From contig NZ_LT699744.1 in the NCBI RefSeq assembly GCF_900155385.1, forward strand, positions 249,960 through 313,959: a DNA stretch of 64,000 nt. Reading direction: 5' to 3'. The notes below the pieces were generated by a model. That model made no database searches. It had not been told where the DNA came from and worked only from the letters and a program-made list of their open reading frames with translations. This document shows positions 45,522 through 54,700 of the stretch, in pieces (the first letter of the stretch is position 1; every line of letters starts with the position of its first letter). Both the position numbers and the translations under genes were made by a program. The stretch comes from Vreelandella massiliensis (GTDB lineage Bacteria; Pseudomonadota; Gammaproteobacteria; Pseudomonadales; Halomonadaceae).

Positions 45522-47217
45522 TGAGGGCAGCCTGAAAACGAAGATGACGGATGGTATTCTCTTGAGAAATCAGAACGTTCCGGCAAGAACCTGATTCCAG
45601 AGGACCATCCGCCATGGGTGAAAGCGTATCTCCCTGGATTCCGTCCTGCAACGGGTCCATTCGCGTTGAGCTTGATGGCCAGCGCACCACAAGCGATAGC
45701 GGCGCCTTGCTGCTGCGTGAAGCTCTCGACAGCAGCGGTGTCATAGACGCACTGGATGAAAACCTGATCGACCAACGTAACCCGCTGCGCGTCCGCCATT
45801 CGCTGGCCAACCAGCTGCGCACCCTCGTGCTGCAGCGTGCGATGGGCTGGATCGATCTCAGCGATACCGACATGCTGCGCCACGACCCGCTCTGGCAACT
45901 GGCCTGCAGCGATGCGCGCGGGATGACGCCATTGACGCAGGACCGGCCATCCCAAGCCACGCTGTCGCGGCTGCTGACGTGCCTTGGACGTAGCGACAAC
46001 ATCGATGCCGTACACGAAGGTTTGCTGCGGTTGGTGGTCTGGCGTCTGACCTCGCTGGAGAAGGGCAAACGCCCGGATCAACTGACACTGGACATCGATG
46101 GCCTGCCGATTGAGGTCCACGGTCACCAGGGCGGCTCGGCCTTTCATGGTCATTACGGTGCCCGCATCTACTCACCGCTAGTCGCGTCGTTGGCAGAGAC
46201 CGGCGACATGGTGGGCGGTTTGCTGCGGGAGGGCAATGCTGGCCCGGCCGAGAATGCCGACACCTGGGTCCCGCATCTGGTACGGCGACTCAACGAGAGC
46301 ACCGGCGCCCAGGTGCGAGTGCGCATTGACGCTGGCTTCACCGACAACGACACGCTGGAGGCCCTGGAAGACCGCAACATCGAGTACCTGGGCCGACTGC
46401 GCAGTCACACGGGACTGCAGAAGCTGGCAGCGCCGTACCTGAAACGGCCACGGGGCCGGCCACCCGAGCAACCTCGGGAGTGGTGCCACGACCTGGAGTA
46501 CCAAGCCGGTTCCTGGCCGTCGTCACGGCGCGTGGTGCTGGTGGTGCAGGAACGTCCCGATGATCTGCTGCTGCATGCCTTCTTCCTGGTCACCAACCTC
46601 AACAAGTTCCACTGGCCGCCGGAGAAAGTCCTGGCGCTCTACCGCAAACGCGGCAGCGCCGAGGCGCACATGGGCGAAGTGAAGTCAGCACTCGACGTAC
46701 ATCTCTCCTCGACCGACCGCGGCGCTTCTACTGTTCAGGAGGTGATGGCTCGCAACGAAGTGAGTCTGCTACTGAGCCTCTACGCCTACCAGACCCTGCA
46801 TGGCCTGCGCTGCCTACTCACGCGGCAAACCCGCCAAGGCTGGAGCCTGAGCCGGATGCGCGAGCAGGTGCTCAAGGTCGCTGCCACTATCTCACGGCAC
46901 GCTCGGCGCATTACTGTTCACCTCGGTGACGCTGCTGACAAATGGTGGCCCACTTTACTGAAAGGGCTGCCGAAGCTGACTGCGCTAAGCTGACCTTCCG
47001 GCGATACTGACTGAGGCAAGATCAAGGCGGCCACAACGGTGGCCGGCGGATATGGCTACCCTGATGGCCGAGATCAATGCCAGAAAGTTATAAATAGCTG
47101 AGTTAAGATCACCATTGGAGCATTAGTCAGCAGATGCACACGCCATAAATACGGCTACTGAAGACCGAAGCTGGCAACCCGGGGCTGTAAAAATGCTCAA
47201 TCGGCGTTCTCATGAAT
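45517..47217 (+). mobile_element. IS1380-family insertion sequence
   Basis: About 1.7 kb with terminal inverted repeats ATTCATGAGGGCAGCC (45517-45532) and its partner CGGCGTTCTCATGAAT (47202-47217). They are identical over nine outer bases and similar further in. The exact ends may be one to four bases inside this. No clear target duplication was found. GC content is high compared with the split cassette. A single transposase gene is carried. Confidence 0.83.
45614..46993 (+). CDS. IS1380-family transposase
   Basis: A 459-residue DDE transposase. The opening TTSDSGALLLREALD, catalytic Asp in LTLDIDGLPIEVHG, Asp in RVRIDAGFTDNDTL and Glu in YRKRGSAEAHMGEVKSALD identify the IS1380 family. Full length with no frameshift, so the element may be mobile. 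High-GC codon use contrasts with the AT-rich gene it interrupts. Confidence 0.94.
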   Translation: MGESVSPWIPSCNGSIRVELDGQRTTSDSGALLLREALDSSGVIDALDENLIDQRNPLRVRHSLANQLRTLVLQRAMGWIDLSDTDMLRHDPLWQLACSDARGMTPLTQDRPSQATLSRLLTCLGRSDNIDAVHEGLLRLVVWRLTSLEKGKRPDQLTLDIDGLPIEVHGHQGGSAFHGHYGARIYSPLVASLAETGDMVGGLLREGNAGPAENADTWVPHLVRRLNESTGAQVRVRIDAGFTDNDTLEALEDRNIEYLGRLRSHTGLQKLAAPYLKRPRGRPPEQPREWCHDLEYQAGSWPSSRRVVLVVQERPDDLLLHAFFLVTNLNKFHWPPEKVLALYRKRGSAEAHMGEVKSALDVHLSSTDRGASTVQEVMARNEVSLLLSLYAYQTLHGLRCLLTRQTRQGWSLSRMREQVLKVAATISRHARRITVHLGDAADKWWPTLLKGLPKLTALS

Positions 47218-47219
47218 GA

Positions 47220-48341
47220 GGCGGGGAAACTCCTGATATAGAAAACGTAACTGATCGAGTTAGTAATCTTTATGTAAGTTCTGTGCGAGAGAATCCGTTG
47301 CTTGATAAGCAGGGTGACGGAATGAAAAGTTATGCAGGTATACTTTTTGACGCCATTTTTGCAAATCGAGATATAACACTGATCGACGAGCCAGAAGCTT
47401 TTTTGCATCCACCCCAAATGCGTCGCCTAGGAGAGACTCTAGCTGCAGAAGTTAAGGGGCAGTTGCTTGTGGCGACGCACAGCAGTGACATTATGCGAGG
47501 TTTTTTAGAAGGTACGCAAGGTAACGTCCGTATTCTTCGACTCCGTCGTGAGGGAAGTGCGAACTTAGTTTCCGAAGCATCTCCCGATGTGATTAAGGAG
47601 CTTTGGGAAAAGCCTGAGCTTCGTTATTCGAATGCTCTTGAAGGTATTTTTCACGAGCAAACGGTTATTTGTGAAGATGATAGTGATTGTCGTCTAATAA
47701 ACTGTGTGGCAGATCATTTATCTTCTTCCTCAGAAGGTGTATGGCAGGACACTTCTTACGTTCCCACTGGTGGAAAGCATGGAGTTCCTAAAGTAGCAAC
47801 AGTGTTACGTAAAATCGGTGTTCCAATAAAGGCTGTTTTTGACATTGATTTTTTGTCAGAACGCAGCTTAGTAGAAGCTACAGTCGGAGCATTTGGAGGT
47901 TCATGGAAATCTATAGAGCCGCTTTGGCGTCGTGTTGACGCGGCTGTTAGAGAAGGAATAAAGCCAAAAAAAGCAGAAGAAATAAAACGTGAAATTACTG
48001 CACTTTTAGAAGAAGCAGAGCCAGAAAAACTACCGAAAGGTGACGTAATAGAAGCGATGAAGCAAGGAAAACCTTGGGCTGAAGTAAAAAAATATGGTTC
48101 GCGTGGTATACCAAGAGGAGAAGCGCAGAAAGACTATGGCGCTCTTAAGGAAAGGCTAGAACAGATAGGTATATATCTTGTGCCAGTAGGTGAAATAGAG
48201 AATTTTTGCCCAGAAATCGGCAGTCATGGCCCGAAATATGTCACCAAGCTTTTATCCTCAATACCGCTACATGATGATCGTTTGGAGGACCTTAGAAGGT
48301 TTGTTGAGACAGTTCACATAGGGCGCCATGCTGTTATATAA
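47220..48341 (+). pseudogene. OLD-family ATPase/TOPRIM nuclease, C-terminal part
   Basis: About 373 codons resuming in the same phase directly after the IS, from GGETPDIENVTDRVSNLY. The ATPase half ends with KQGDGMKSYAG (signature region), Walker B DITLIDEPEAFLHPPQ and the switch His in VATHSSDIM. A TOPRIM nuclease follows, with Glu/Asp in TVICEDDSDCRL and the DxD in AVFDIDFLSE, then VGEIENFCPEIG. All key residues survive, so loss of function is due to the IS alone. A GTG at 47283 could restart translation of a fragment lacking Walker A. Confidence 0.87.
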
Positions 48342-48358
48342 ACGTGACAATTATAAAA

Positions 48359-48430
48359 ATCTAACAAGCACATGTTGTCGGACTGGTTTTCCGCTGCGCT
48401 CCAAACCAGCCGCAAATGCGGGCGTTATGC
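48359..48430 (+). other. attC recombination site 1
   Basis: A 72-bp attC. R'' ATCTAAC (48359-48365) and R' GTTATGC (48424-48430) enclose an imperfect palindrome with an inner stem GGACTGGTTT / AAACCAGCC around a CCGCTGCGCTCC loop. The loop is nearly the same as in the second site (CGCTGTGCTCC). R'' complements the core at 44886, and R' complements the R'' of the next site, showing true cassette ends. Confidence 0.88.
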
Positions 48431-49447
48431 AATACAAGGAATCACGTCGTAATGATTGACGAGCTTTCGCGTTCAATTAGAGCTCATCTATATGAGCGAG
48501 TAACGAACCCATTGCTAGGTGCTGTCACTGTCGCGTGGGTGTTTTGGAACTACAAGCTAATCCTGATATTATTTGCGTCGTCTCCTCCAGCCGATAAGAT
48601 TGCATTTATTGAAAATGTCTTGTATCCCAACTGGTACTTGAGCGTCATTTATTTTGTGTTTCTTCCAATGGTCAGCGGCATGGCATTCTTGTACGCATAT
48701 CCTTTTCCAGCGAAGTATGTTTACCGGTACACGCGGAATCAACTTAAAGAGCTAAAAAAAATAAAGCTCGAAGTCGAGGATGAAACCCCAGCATCTAAAG
48801 AGGAGCACATTCAATTAAAAAGGAAGGTCAACGAACTTGAGACTCGTTACTATGTTGACCTTACTGAGAGAGATACTGAAATTGCGCGTCTGCAGGAATT
48901 GTTAGCAAACGGAAAACGGAGTGATCTAAAGCCATCTCCGCCTCGACCACGAAATGAGGCTGAGAGCGGGGCAGGAAAAGAAATTATAAGCAAAGCAGAG
49001 CACCAGCAACTCAACGATGATGGAAAAATATCGCATAAGAAAATAGTTGGACTGAATGTTGGAGGGCGGGATTACGTTCTAGGAAAGGATTTTAATAAAG
49101 AAGAGCCCGGAGAAGTAAACGTATTTGAATTGTCTGATAGCTACAACTACGAAGAAGAAATTTTAGTTCGAGTTCAGCTTTCTGATCCGCTTGAACCAAA
49201 CCAAGTCGTATGGGTATTTGACGGGTACTCACATCGGCAACTGGAAGGTGTCGAGTTTAAGCTCCAGAAAGCAGATTTCGAGATGAAAAGCGCTCGTATT
49301 GCAATTCACCAACCGAATCCATTGAAGCCAGGCAAAGATGTTGTTGTCAGTAATATTGTACAGTTCCAGTACTAGCTTGGTGCATAACAATTTGCTGCAC
49401 ACGGAAAAATTACTCGCTGTGCTCCCAATTCTCCCGTGAGCAAGGCG
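48425..49447 (+). mobile_element. Integron gene cassette 2
   Basis: A complete cassette from TTATGC after the first attC to the G of GTTAAAC in the second attC. The entering core GTTATGC is perfectly complementary to its own R'' GCATAAC (49382-49388). It contains one AT-rich ORF starting 27 bases in and ending seven bases before attC, the compact layout of mobile cassettes. No integrase gene exists in the window to move it. Confidence 0.85.
48452..49375 (+). CDS. Membrane-anchored coiled-coil protein of unknown function (cassette gene)
   Basis: 307 residues from ATG 48452 (AAGGA 11 bases upstream). The N-terminus SIRAHLYERVTNPLLGAVTV leads into two transmembrane helices (about 21-41 and 61-83). 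A charged coiled coil follows (about 95-165, LKELKKIKLEVEDE, KRKVNELETRYYVDLTERD), then a low-complexity linker and a C-terminal beta-rich domain of about 110 residues (KKIVGLNVGGRDYVLG, NQVVWVFDGYSHRQLEG). The YERVTNPLLG opening before two helices seems to recur in uncharacterised accessory-gene membrane proteins. I cannot assign a function. No catalytic motif is visible. Confidence 0.8.
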   Translation: MIDELSRSIRAHLYERVTNPLLGAVTVAWVFWNYKLILILFASSPPADKIAFIENVLYPNWYLSVIYFVFLPMVSGMAFLYAYPFPAKYVYRYTRNQLKELKKIKLEVEDETPASKEEHIQLKRKVNELETRYYVDLTERDTEIARLQELLANGKRSDLKPSPPRPRNEAESGAGKEIISKAEHQQLNDDGKISHKKIVGLNVGGRDYVLGKDFNKEEPGEVNVFELSDSYNYEEEILVRVQLSDPLEPNQVVWVFDGYSHRQLEGVEFKLQKADFEMKSARIAIHQPNPLKPGKDVVVSNIVQFQY

Positions 49448-49453
49448 TTAAAC
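49382..49453 (+). other. attC recombination site 2
   Basis: A 72-bp attC with R'' GCATAAC and R' GTTAAAC. The palindrome pairs TTTGCT / AGCAA and ACGG...AATT / AATT...CCGT around a CGCTGTGCTCC loop. It ends 76 bases before the recD stop and forms the right edge of the array. Confidence 0.88.
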
Positions 49454-49529
49454 CGCTACATCAGAATCGCCTCAATGTCCGCAATTGGCCGAAAACCGTC
49501 ACCACTAGCATTGGTAATGTCGGCTTTGA

Positions 49530-51713
49530 TTACAACCTTCCCATCCCACTCACCCTCATCACTTCCCTCGTCACCGCATCATTCAATATCCCGCGTTTGG
49601 CTTCGATCAGCGTGAGCCAGTCGCGGGCGCGGGTGATGCCGGTGTAGACCAGCTCGCGGGTGAGGATGGGGTTGATGGTGGGCGGTAGCAGCAGGGCGGT
49701 GTGTTTGAACTCCGAGCCCTGGGATTTGTGAACCGTCATCGCGAAGACGGTTTCCACCGCGTGCAGGCGGGAGGGCAGCACCCAGTTGATGGTTTTTTCC
49801 GAGTCGCTGGCTGCACTTGTATAAGGAAAGGCGACGCGCAGTAACGATTTACCCGGCGTGCGCGGGTCGGGCACCGCCAGGGTAATGCCGATATCGCCGT
49901 TCATCAGTTTCAGGCCGTAGTCGTTTTGCGTCACCAGCACTGGGCGGCCTTCATACCAGCCTTTTTCCAGCGTGAAATCACTCCCGTACAGCAGCTTTTC
50001 GCTACGCAGCGTTTTAGCAATGCGCTGGTTCAGGCCTTCTACCCCCCAGGGGCCTTTGCGCAGCGCGCACAGCAGCTGAAAGTGGCTATAGGCGCTGAGT
50101 ACCGCGCCGGCCCAGTCGTTATACGCCTGTTGATCTTCCTCAAACGTCAGTCCCTGCGGACGCTGCGCATTTAGCGTGTTCAGGTAGTGGCGGTAGCCCG
50201 TGGGCGGGGCGATGGGTTCGTTTTTATGATTCACGCGGTCCTCGCCGCCGTTGAGAAACTTATCGGGGCTGCCGTGAATGACCAGCTTATCCAGCGCGGC
50301 ATCGTCGGTCAGAACAAGGTGGTGCAGGTCTGGGTAGCCTTGGCGTAGCACGCGGTTTATCGACTTCTGTTTTTCCTGATCGGTCTGGGTGTGGCGGGGC
50401 TGGTTGATCGCCTGGGCTAGCTGGCCGATGCCGCTGGCGGCGTTGAAGCGGTGGCTAACCCGCAGCATGGTAATCGCCTGGTCGAGCGGCTGGCCGTTGG
50501 GGTCCAGGTAGTGCTCGGGCAGCGGCTGGCCGGTGGCGCTTTCCAGCCACCGGGCGGTTTCCGGGGTGTAGTGCGCGGCCTCGGCGCGGCGGCAAAGATC
50601 GCCGAGCACCGACCCAGCCTCCACCGAGGCTAACTGGTCTTTATCCCCCAGTAGCACGCATTGGGCATCGGCGGGCAGTGCGCGCAGCACGGCGGCCATC
50701 ATCTCGATATCCACCATCGAGGCTTCGTCGATCACCAGTACGTCAAGCGCCAGCGGGTTGGCGGCGTTGTGGCGGAAGTGGCGGGTGTCCGGCCTTGCAC
50801 CAAGCAGCCTATGCAGCGTTGTCACTTCGGTGGGAATCGCTATTTCACTCACGACGCGATTCGTTAAGAGGGCTTTTAGCTGAGCAGTCGGTAAATCGTT
50901 CACCTGCCCGGCGATGGATTCGTTCAGCCGGGCGGCGGCTTTGCCGGTGGGGGCGGCCAAGCGAATGCGCAGCGGTTGGCTGGGGTGCTGGGCCAGTTGC
51001 AGGGTTTGCAGCAGGGCGAGTAGACGAACGACGGTGGTGGTTTTACCCGTGCCGGGGCCGCCGGTGATAAGGCCGAAGCGGCTACGGGCGGCCAGCGCGC
51101 AGGCGATTTTTTGCCAGTCCAGGGGCGTGGTTTGTTGGAACAGTACGTCCAGCGCCTGGGGGAGTAAATCAGGGGTTTTGGGGTCTTCCATCGCCTCAAG
51201 GCGGCTGGCGATTTCCTGGTGCAGGGTTTGTTCATACTGCCAGTAGCGGCGTAGGTAGAGGCGGGTGGTGTGTTCGCTATCGCTGCGCACTAGCGGGGTA
51301 TTGCCGGAGCCTTGGTTGACTAGCGTGGGGTGGTCAAGCGCGGCCTTCCAGTCGGCCAGCGTGAGCGTGGCCAGCACGTCGCTTGGCAGCACCGGCGGGT
51401 CGGTGAGGTCGTCGCCTTCCGGCGGTAGCGAAAGCGCGAAATCCGGCGCGTTCAGCGTGGCGTTGAGATCCAAACACACGTGACCGCGACCGAGCTGGTG
51501 GCTGGCCAGCGCCGCGCCTAACAGTAGCAGCGCAGGGGCATCCGGTGCTTGCTCTGCTAAAAAGCGCACCAGGGCACGGTCCAGGTCGCGTAGCCAGCCT
51601 CGGGCGACCCAGCGCTCGCAGAGGGCCATTAGCTCGGCGGTGTCGCTCAGCGCAGGGTGAGTCAGGGCATCCCCAAACAGGTCGAGGGTGTGGGTGTCTT
51701 TAGGCTGACTCAT
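49530..51713 (-). CDS. recD: Exodeoxyribonuclease V alpha subunit (RecD)
   Basis: A 727-residue superfamily 1B 5'-3' helicase subunit of RecBCD. Walker A is ITGGPGTGKTTTVV, motif II VLVIDEASMVDIEMM, the QCVLLGDKDQLASVEAGSVL motif III and the C-terminal TVHKSQGSEF motif are all intact. It is the last gene of the operon and its ATG overlaps the recB stop by four bases. RecD drives loading on 5'-ended strands and stimulates nuclease activity before Chi. Length is at the long end of the gammaproteobacterial range. The 3' end abuts the integron remnant. Confidence 0.95.
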   Translation of the reverse strand: MSQPKDTHTLDLFGDALTHPALSDTAELMALCERWVARGWLRDLDRALVRFLAEQAPDAPALLLLGAALASHQLGRGHVCLDLNATLNAPDFALSLPPEGDDLTDPPVLPSDVLATLTLADWKAALDHPTLVNQGSGNTPLVRSDSEHTTRLYLRRYWQYEQTLHQEIASRLEAMEDPKTPDLLPQALDVLFQQTTPLDWQKIACALAARSRFGLITGGPGTGKTTTVVRLLALLQTLQLAQHPSQPLRIRLAAPTGKAAARLNESIAGQVNDLPTAQLKALLTNRVVSEIAIPTEVTTLHRLLGARPDTRHFRHNAANPLALDVLVIDEASMVDIEMMAAVLRALPADAQCVLLGDKDQLASVEAGSVLGDLCRRAEAAHYTPETARWLESATGQPLPEHYLDPNGQPLDQAITMLRVSHRFNAASGIGQLAQAINQPRHTQTDQEKQKSINRVLRQGYPDLHHLVLTDDAALDKLVIHGSPDKFLNGGEDRVNHKNEPIAPPTGYRHYLNTLNAQRPQGLTFEEDQQAYNDWAGAVLSAYSHFQLLCALRKGPWGVEGLNQRIAKTLRSEKLLYGSDFTLEKGWYEGRPVLVTQNDYGLKLMNGDIGITLAVPDPRTPGKSLLRVAFPYTSAASDSEKTINWVLPSRLHAVETVFAMTVHKSQGSEFKHTALLLPPTINPILTRELVYTGITRARDWLTLIEAKRGILNDAVTREVMRVSGMGRL

Positions 51714-54700
51714 ACTAGCGCTTCCTGTGCGGGGGATGACGATGAAGCGCCTGTAAACAGACGATCCAGGGCGTTGATCAGCTCAACCGGAGCAGGCTCG
51801 AAAAATACCCCACGCTCCAAGCTGCGGCTGCCGCGCAGAAAGACCGTCATCGAGCCGCCCAAGTGCTGGTGCGGGTCGTAGTGGGGCAGGCGAGCCTTGA
51901 GCAGCCGGTGCATGGCCAGCAGATAAAGCGCGGCCTGGAGGTCGTAGCGCTTGGCCAGCAGCGCGTGGCGCAGGGCGTCCGGTTCATAGGCGCTATCGTC
52001 CGGCCCCAGGTAGTTGGATTTCCAGTCGAGCACGTAAAAGCGCCCCTGGTGCTCAAAGGCTAAATCAAGAAAGCCCTTGAGCATGCCGTTGAGGGTGTCA
52101 GCATCCAGTGCGGGTCGCTCGTAGCCCGGCAGTAAGTGCTTGCTAACCACTGCGTCAATGGCCTGGGTATTCACCTGCTTGGCGGCCAGCCAGAACTCCA
52201 ATTCGACCTGATAGCGGGCAAGCTCGGTAAGCGCCACACTCTGCCCAGAGGCCATCGGCAGCGGGGTGGTGAGCAGCGCTTTCAGCCAGCCGGAAAGCGG
52301 TTCCTGCCATGTCTGCCAGCCGCGCAGCTGCACCCGCCGCCAGAGCATATCGTCGAGGGCATCGCTGTCGGTCGCGGCGGCGTCAAAGCCTTGCCGGCCC
52401 GCCCATTCCAGCAGCCCATGCAGAAAGGTGCCGGGGCCGGGGCCACGTGGAAACTTGTGTAAGTGAAACGCTTCTAGCTGGGATCGTTCTTGAGATAGTT
52501 CCTGGGGTTCGTCCAGCACCTCGAACGCGGTGGCTTCCTGGGCGGTGGTGGGTTCCAGCGGCGTTGTGATCGGGGCGGTCAGCGTGCCGGAAAGGCGCAG
52601 CGCCGAGTAGCTGGCAATCCACCAGTGCTCTTTTGCCGGGCGCAGCGGCGTGCGGGCATGGCCCAGCGTGGCGGTCTCCTTGAGGGGCGCCAGCCGCTGG
52701 GCGGTGGGCGCGGGCGGTTCGTCGACACGGATCTCGCTGCCGGCGGCTAGGTCGGCCAGTTTTTCGCTGAGCGTGTCCGGCGCCATGGCTTCGCCGCCGT
52801 TGATCAGGTGGCCGATGGCGCTGTCCTCAATGCCCTTGAGCGGCGCGAGCCCCAGCCAGGTGGCGTGGCGCGCGCGGGTCAGCGCGACGTAGAGCTTGCG
52901 CAGGTCCTCGCCCAGGCGTTCGCGGTCGGCGGTGGCCAGCGTGGTCTCGTCCGCCTCCAGGCTGAGTTGCAGGTTGCCTTCGCCGTCGTGCCAGCGCAGC
53001 GGTACGTCACCGGCTTTCACCGGCCGATGGTTGGCGATGAACGGCAAAAATACCAGCGGGTACTCGAGCCCTTTGGACTTGTGGATGGTGACTACCTTGA
53101 CTAGATCGGCGTCGCTTTCCAGGCGCAGCTTGTGGGTGTCGCCGTGGCTGTCCGGGTCGGCGATGGCATCAGCCAGAAAGCGAATCAGCGCGTGCTCGCC
53201 GTCCAGTTCCTGGCTGGCTTGCTGGAGCAGTTCACCCAGGTGTAAAAGGTCGGTTAGCAAGCGCTCACCGTCTTCGAACGCCGCCAGCAGGCGGGCGGGG
53301 ATGTCGAAGTCCACCATCATGCGGCGCACCAGCGGCAGCACGCCCTGGCGCTGCCACAGCCGGTGGTAGCGGCTGAACTGCTCCACTCGCTCTTCCCAGG
53401 CCAGCTCGCTCTGTTGCAGGTGGTCCAGGTCGGCGAGCGTCAGGCCCAGTACCGGCGTGGCCAGGGCCGCGCGCAGGTGGGCTTCGGCCTGGCGGGAGCT
53501 CGCCAACGGCTCGGCGCAGGCGCGCAGCCAGCGCTCCACCTGGGCGGCCATGGGCGAGCTGAAGACCTTGTCGTGGTCAGAAAGGTAGACGCTTTTGACC
53601 CCACGGCTGGCCAGCGCCAGTCGAATGGCGCGGGCTTCCTGCAGGCCGTTGACCAGCACCGCCATGTCCGACGGCTTGAGCGGTGTAAGCGCATCGCCGT
53701 CTTGAAAGCCGCTTTGTGCCTGCTGGCCTGCCTTGAGCAGTTCCGTCATGTACGAGGCGCAGCGCTCGGCCATCTCGGTCTGGTAGGCGGTTTTGGAGAG
53801 CGGCTCGTCGCTTTCAAGTGGCCACAGCGTCATCGCGGGCAGCGGCTGGCCCTGGTGCATCAGCTGTTCGTCGCGACCTTTGGCGCCCACCGGCTGGAAG
53901 GGTAGCGGGTTCTCGCCACTCTCTTCGCGGAACAGAAAGGCCCCGGCGGGGTACTGGTCGGCGTAACGGAAACAGTGGTTGACCGCTTCGACCATGGCGC
54001 GGCTGGAACGGAAGTTGGTGCCCAGCGTAACGTGGCGGCCGGCGGTGTGTCTTCTGGCCTCTAGGTAGGTGAAGATATCCGCACCGCGAAACGCGTAGAT
54101 GGCCTGCTTGGGGTCACCGATCAGCAGAATGGCGGCATCGCGGCGCGGCTTGGCGACATCAAACACCGCGTTAAAAATGCGGTACTGGATGGGGTCGGTG
54201 TCCTGAAATTCGTCGATCAGCGCCACGGGGAACTGGCGCAGCATCTGCGCGGCCAGCGCGTCGCGGTTGGGGCCCTGCAGGGCGCGGTCCAGGTGGGTGA
54301 GCAGGTCATTGGGCCCCATTTCGGCGCGTCGCTCCTGTTCGCGCTCTAGGCGCACTTTGCACCACTGCACGGCATGAACCAGCAGGTCGTTGCGCGGCTC
54401 GGGCAGGGCGTTTAGCGCGGCGGGTAGCTCGGCCAGCGCTTGCCATATCTCTGGGCAGGGTGGCGCGCCATCTTTCCAGATCTCGGCCATGCCGTCCGGC
54501 GTCATGCGTTTCCAGGCGGCGTCGGTGAGTGCGGGGCGCTCCAGGTCGCTTTCGCTCCACTGGCGCAGCGCGCCCAGCCAGTTGGCGCGGCTTTTGGCGT
54601 TGAAGCTTTGGCCTTTGAAGGCTTTGCGCTTGGCAGCGTCTTCAAGAGCGGGGCCGAGTTCATCCAGCCAGGCGGGCCAGGGGGCTTTTAGCGCGTTTAA

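Larger units (their letters stand above)
44887..48424 (+). mobile_element. Integron gene cassette 1 (OLD-type nuclease), carrying an IS1380-family insertion
   Basis: The boundaries follow from the recombination cores. The cassette starts after the G of GTTAGAT (44886-44892) and ends at the G of GTTATGC (48424-48430). Its own attC opens with ATCTAAC, the exact complement of GTTAGAT, as required for a genuine circularisable cassette. It is visibly richer in AT than the flanking chromosome, and the ORF starts 50 bases after the cassette boundary. Without the IS it would be about 1.8 kb. Confidence 0.8.

Noticed and set aside
45513..47221. Target duplication for the IS1380-family element
   Set aside because: No four- or five-base duplication fits any choice of ends near the inverted repeats. 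The similar GGAGAAACCCC and GGGGAAACTCC stretches on the two sides are not identical and are treated as chance.
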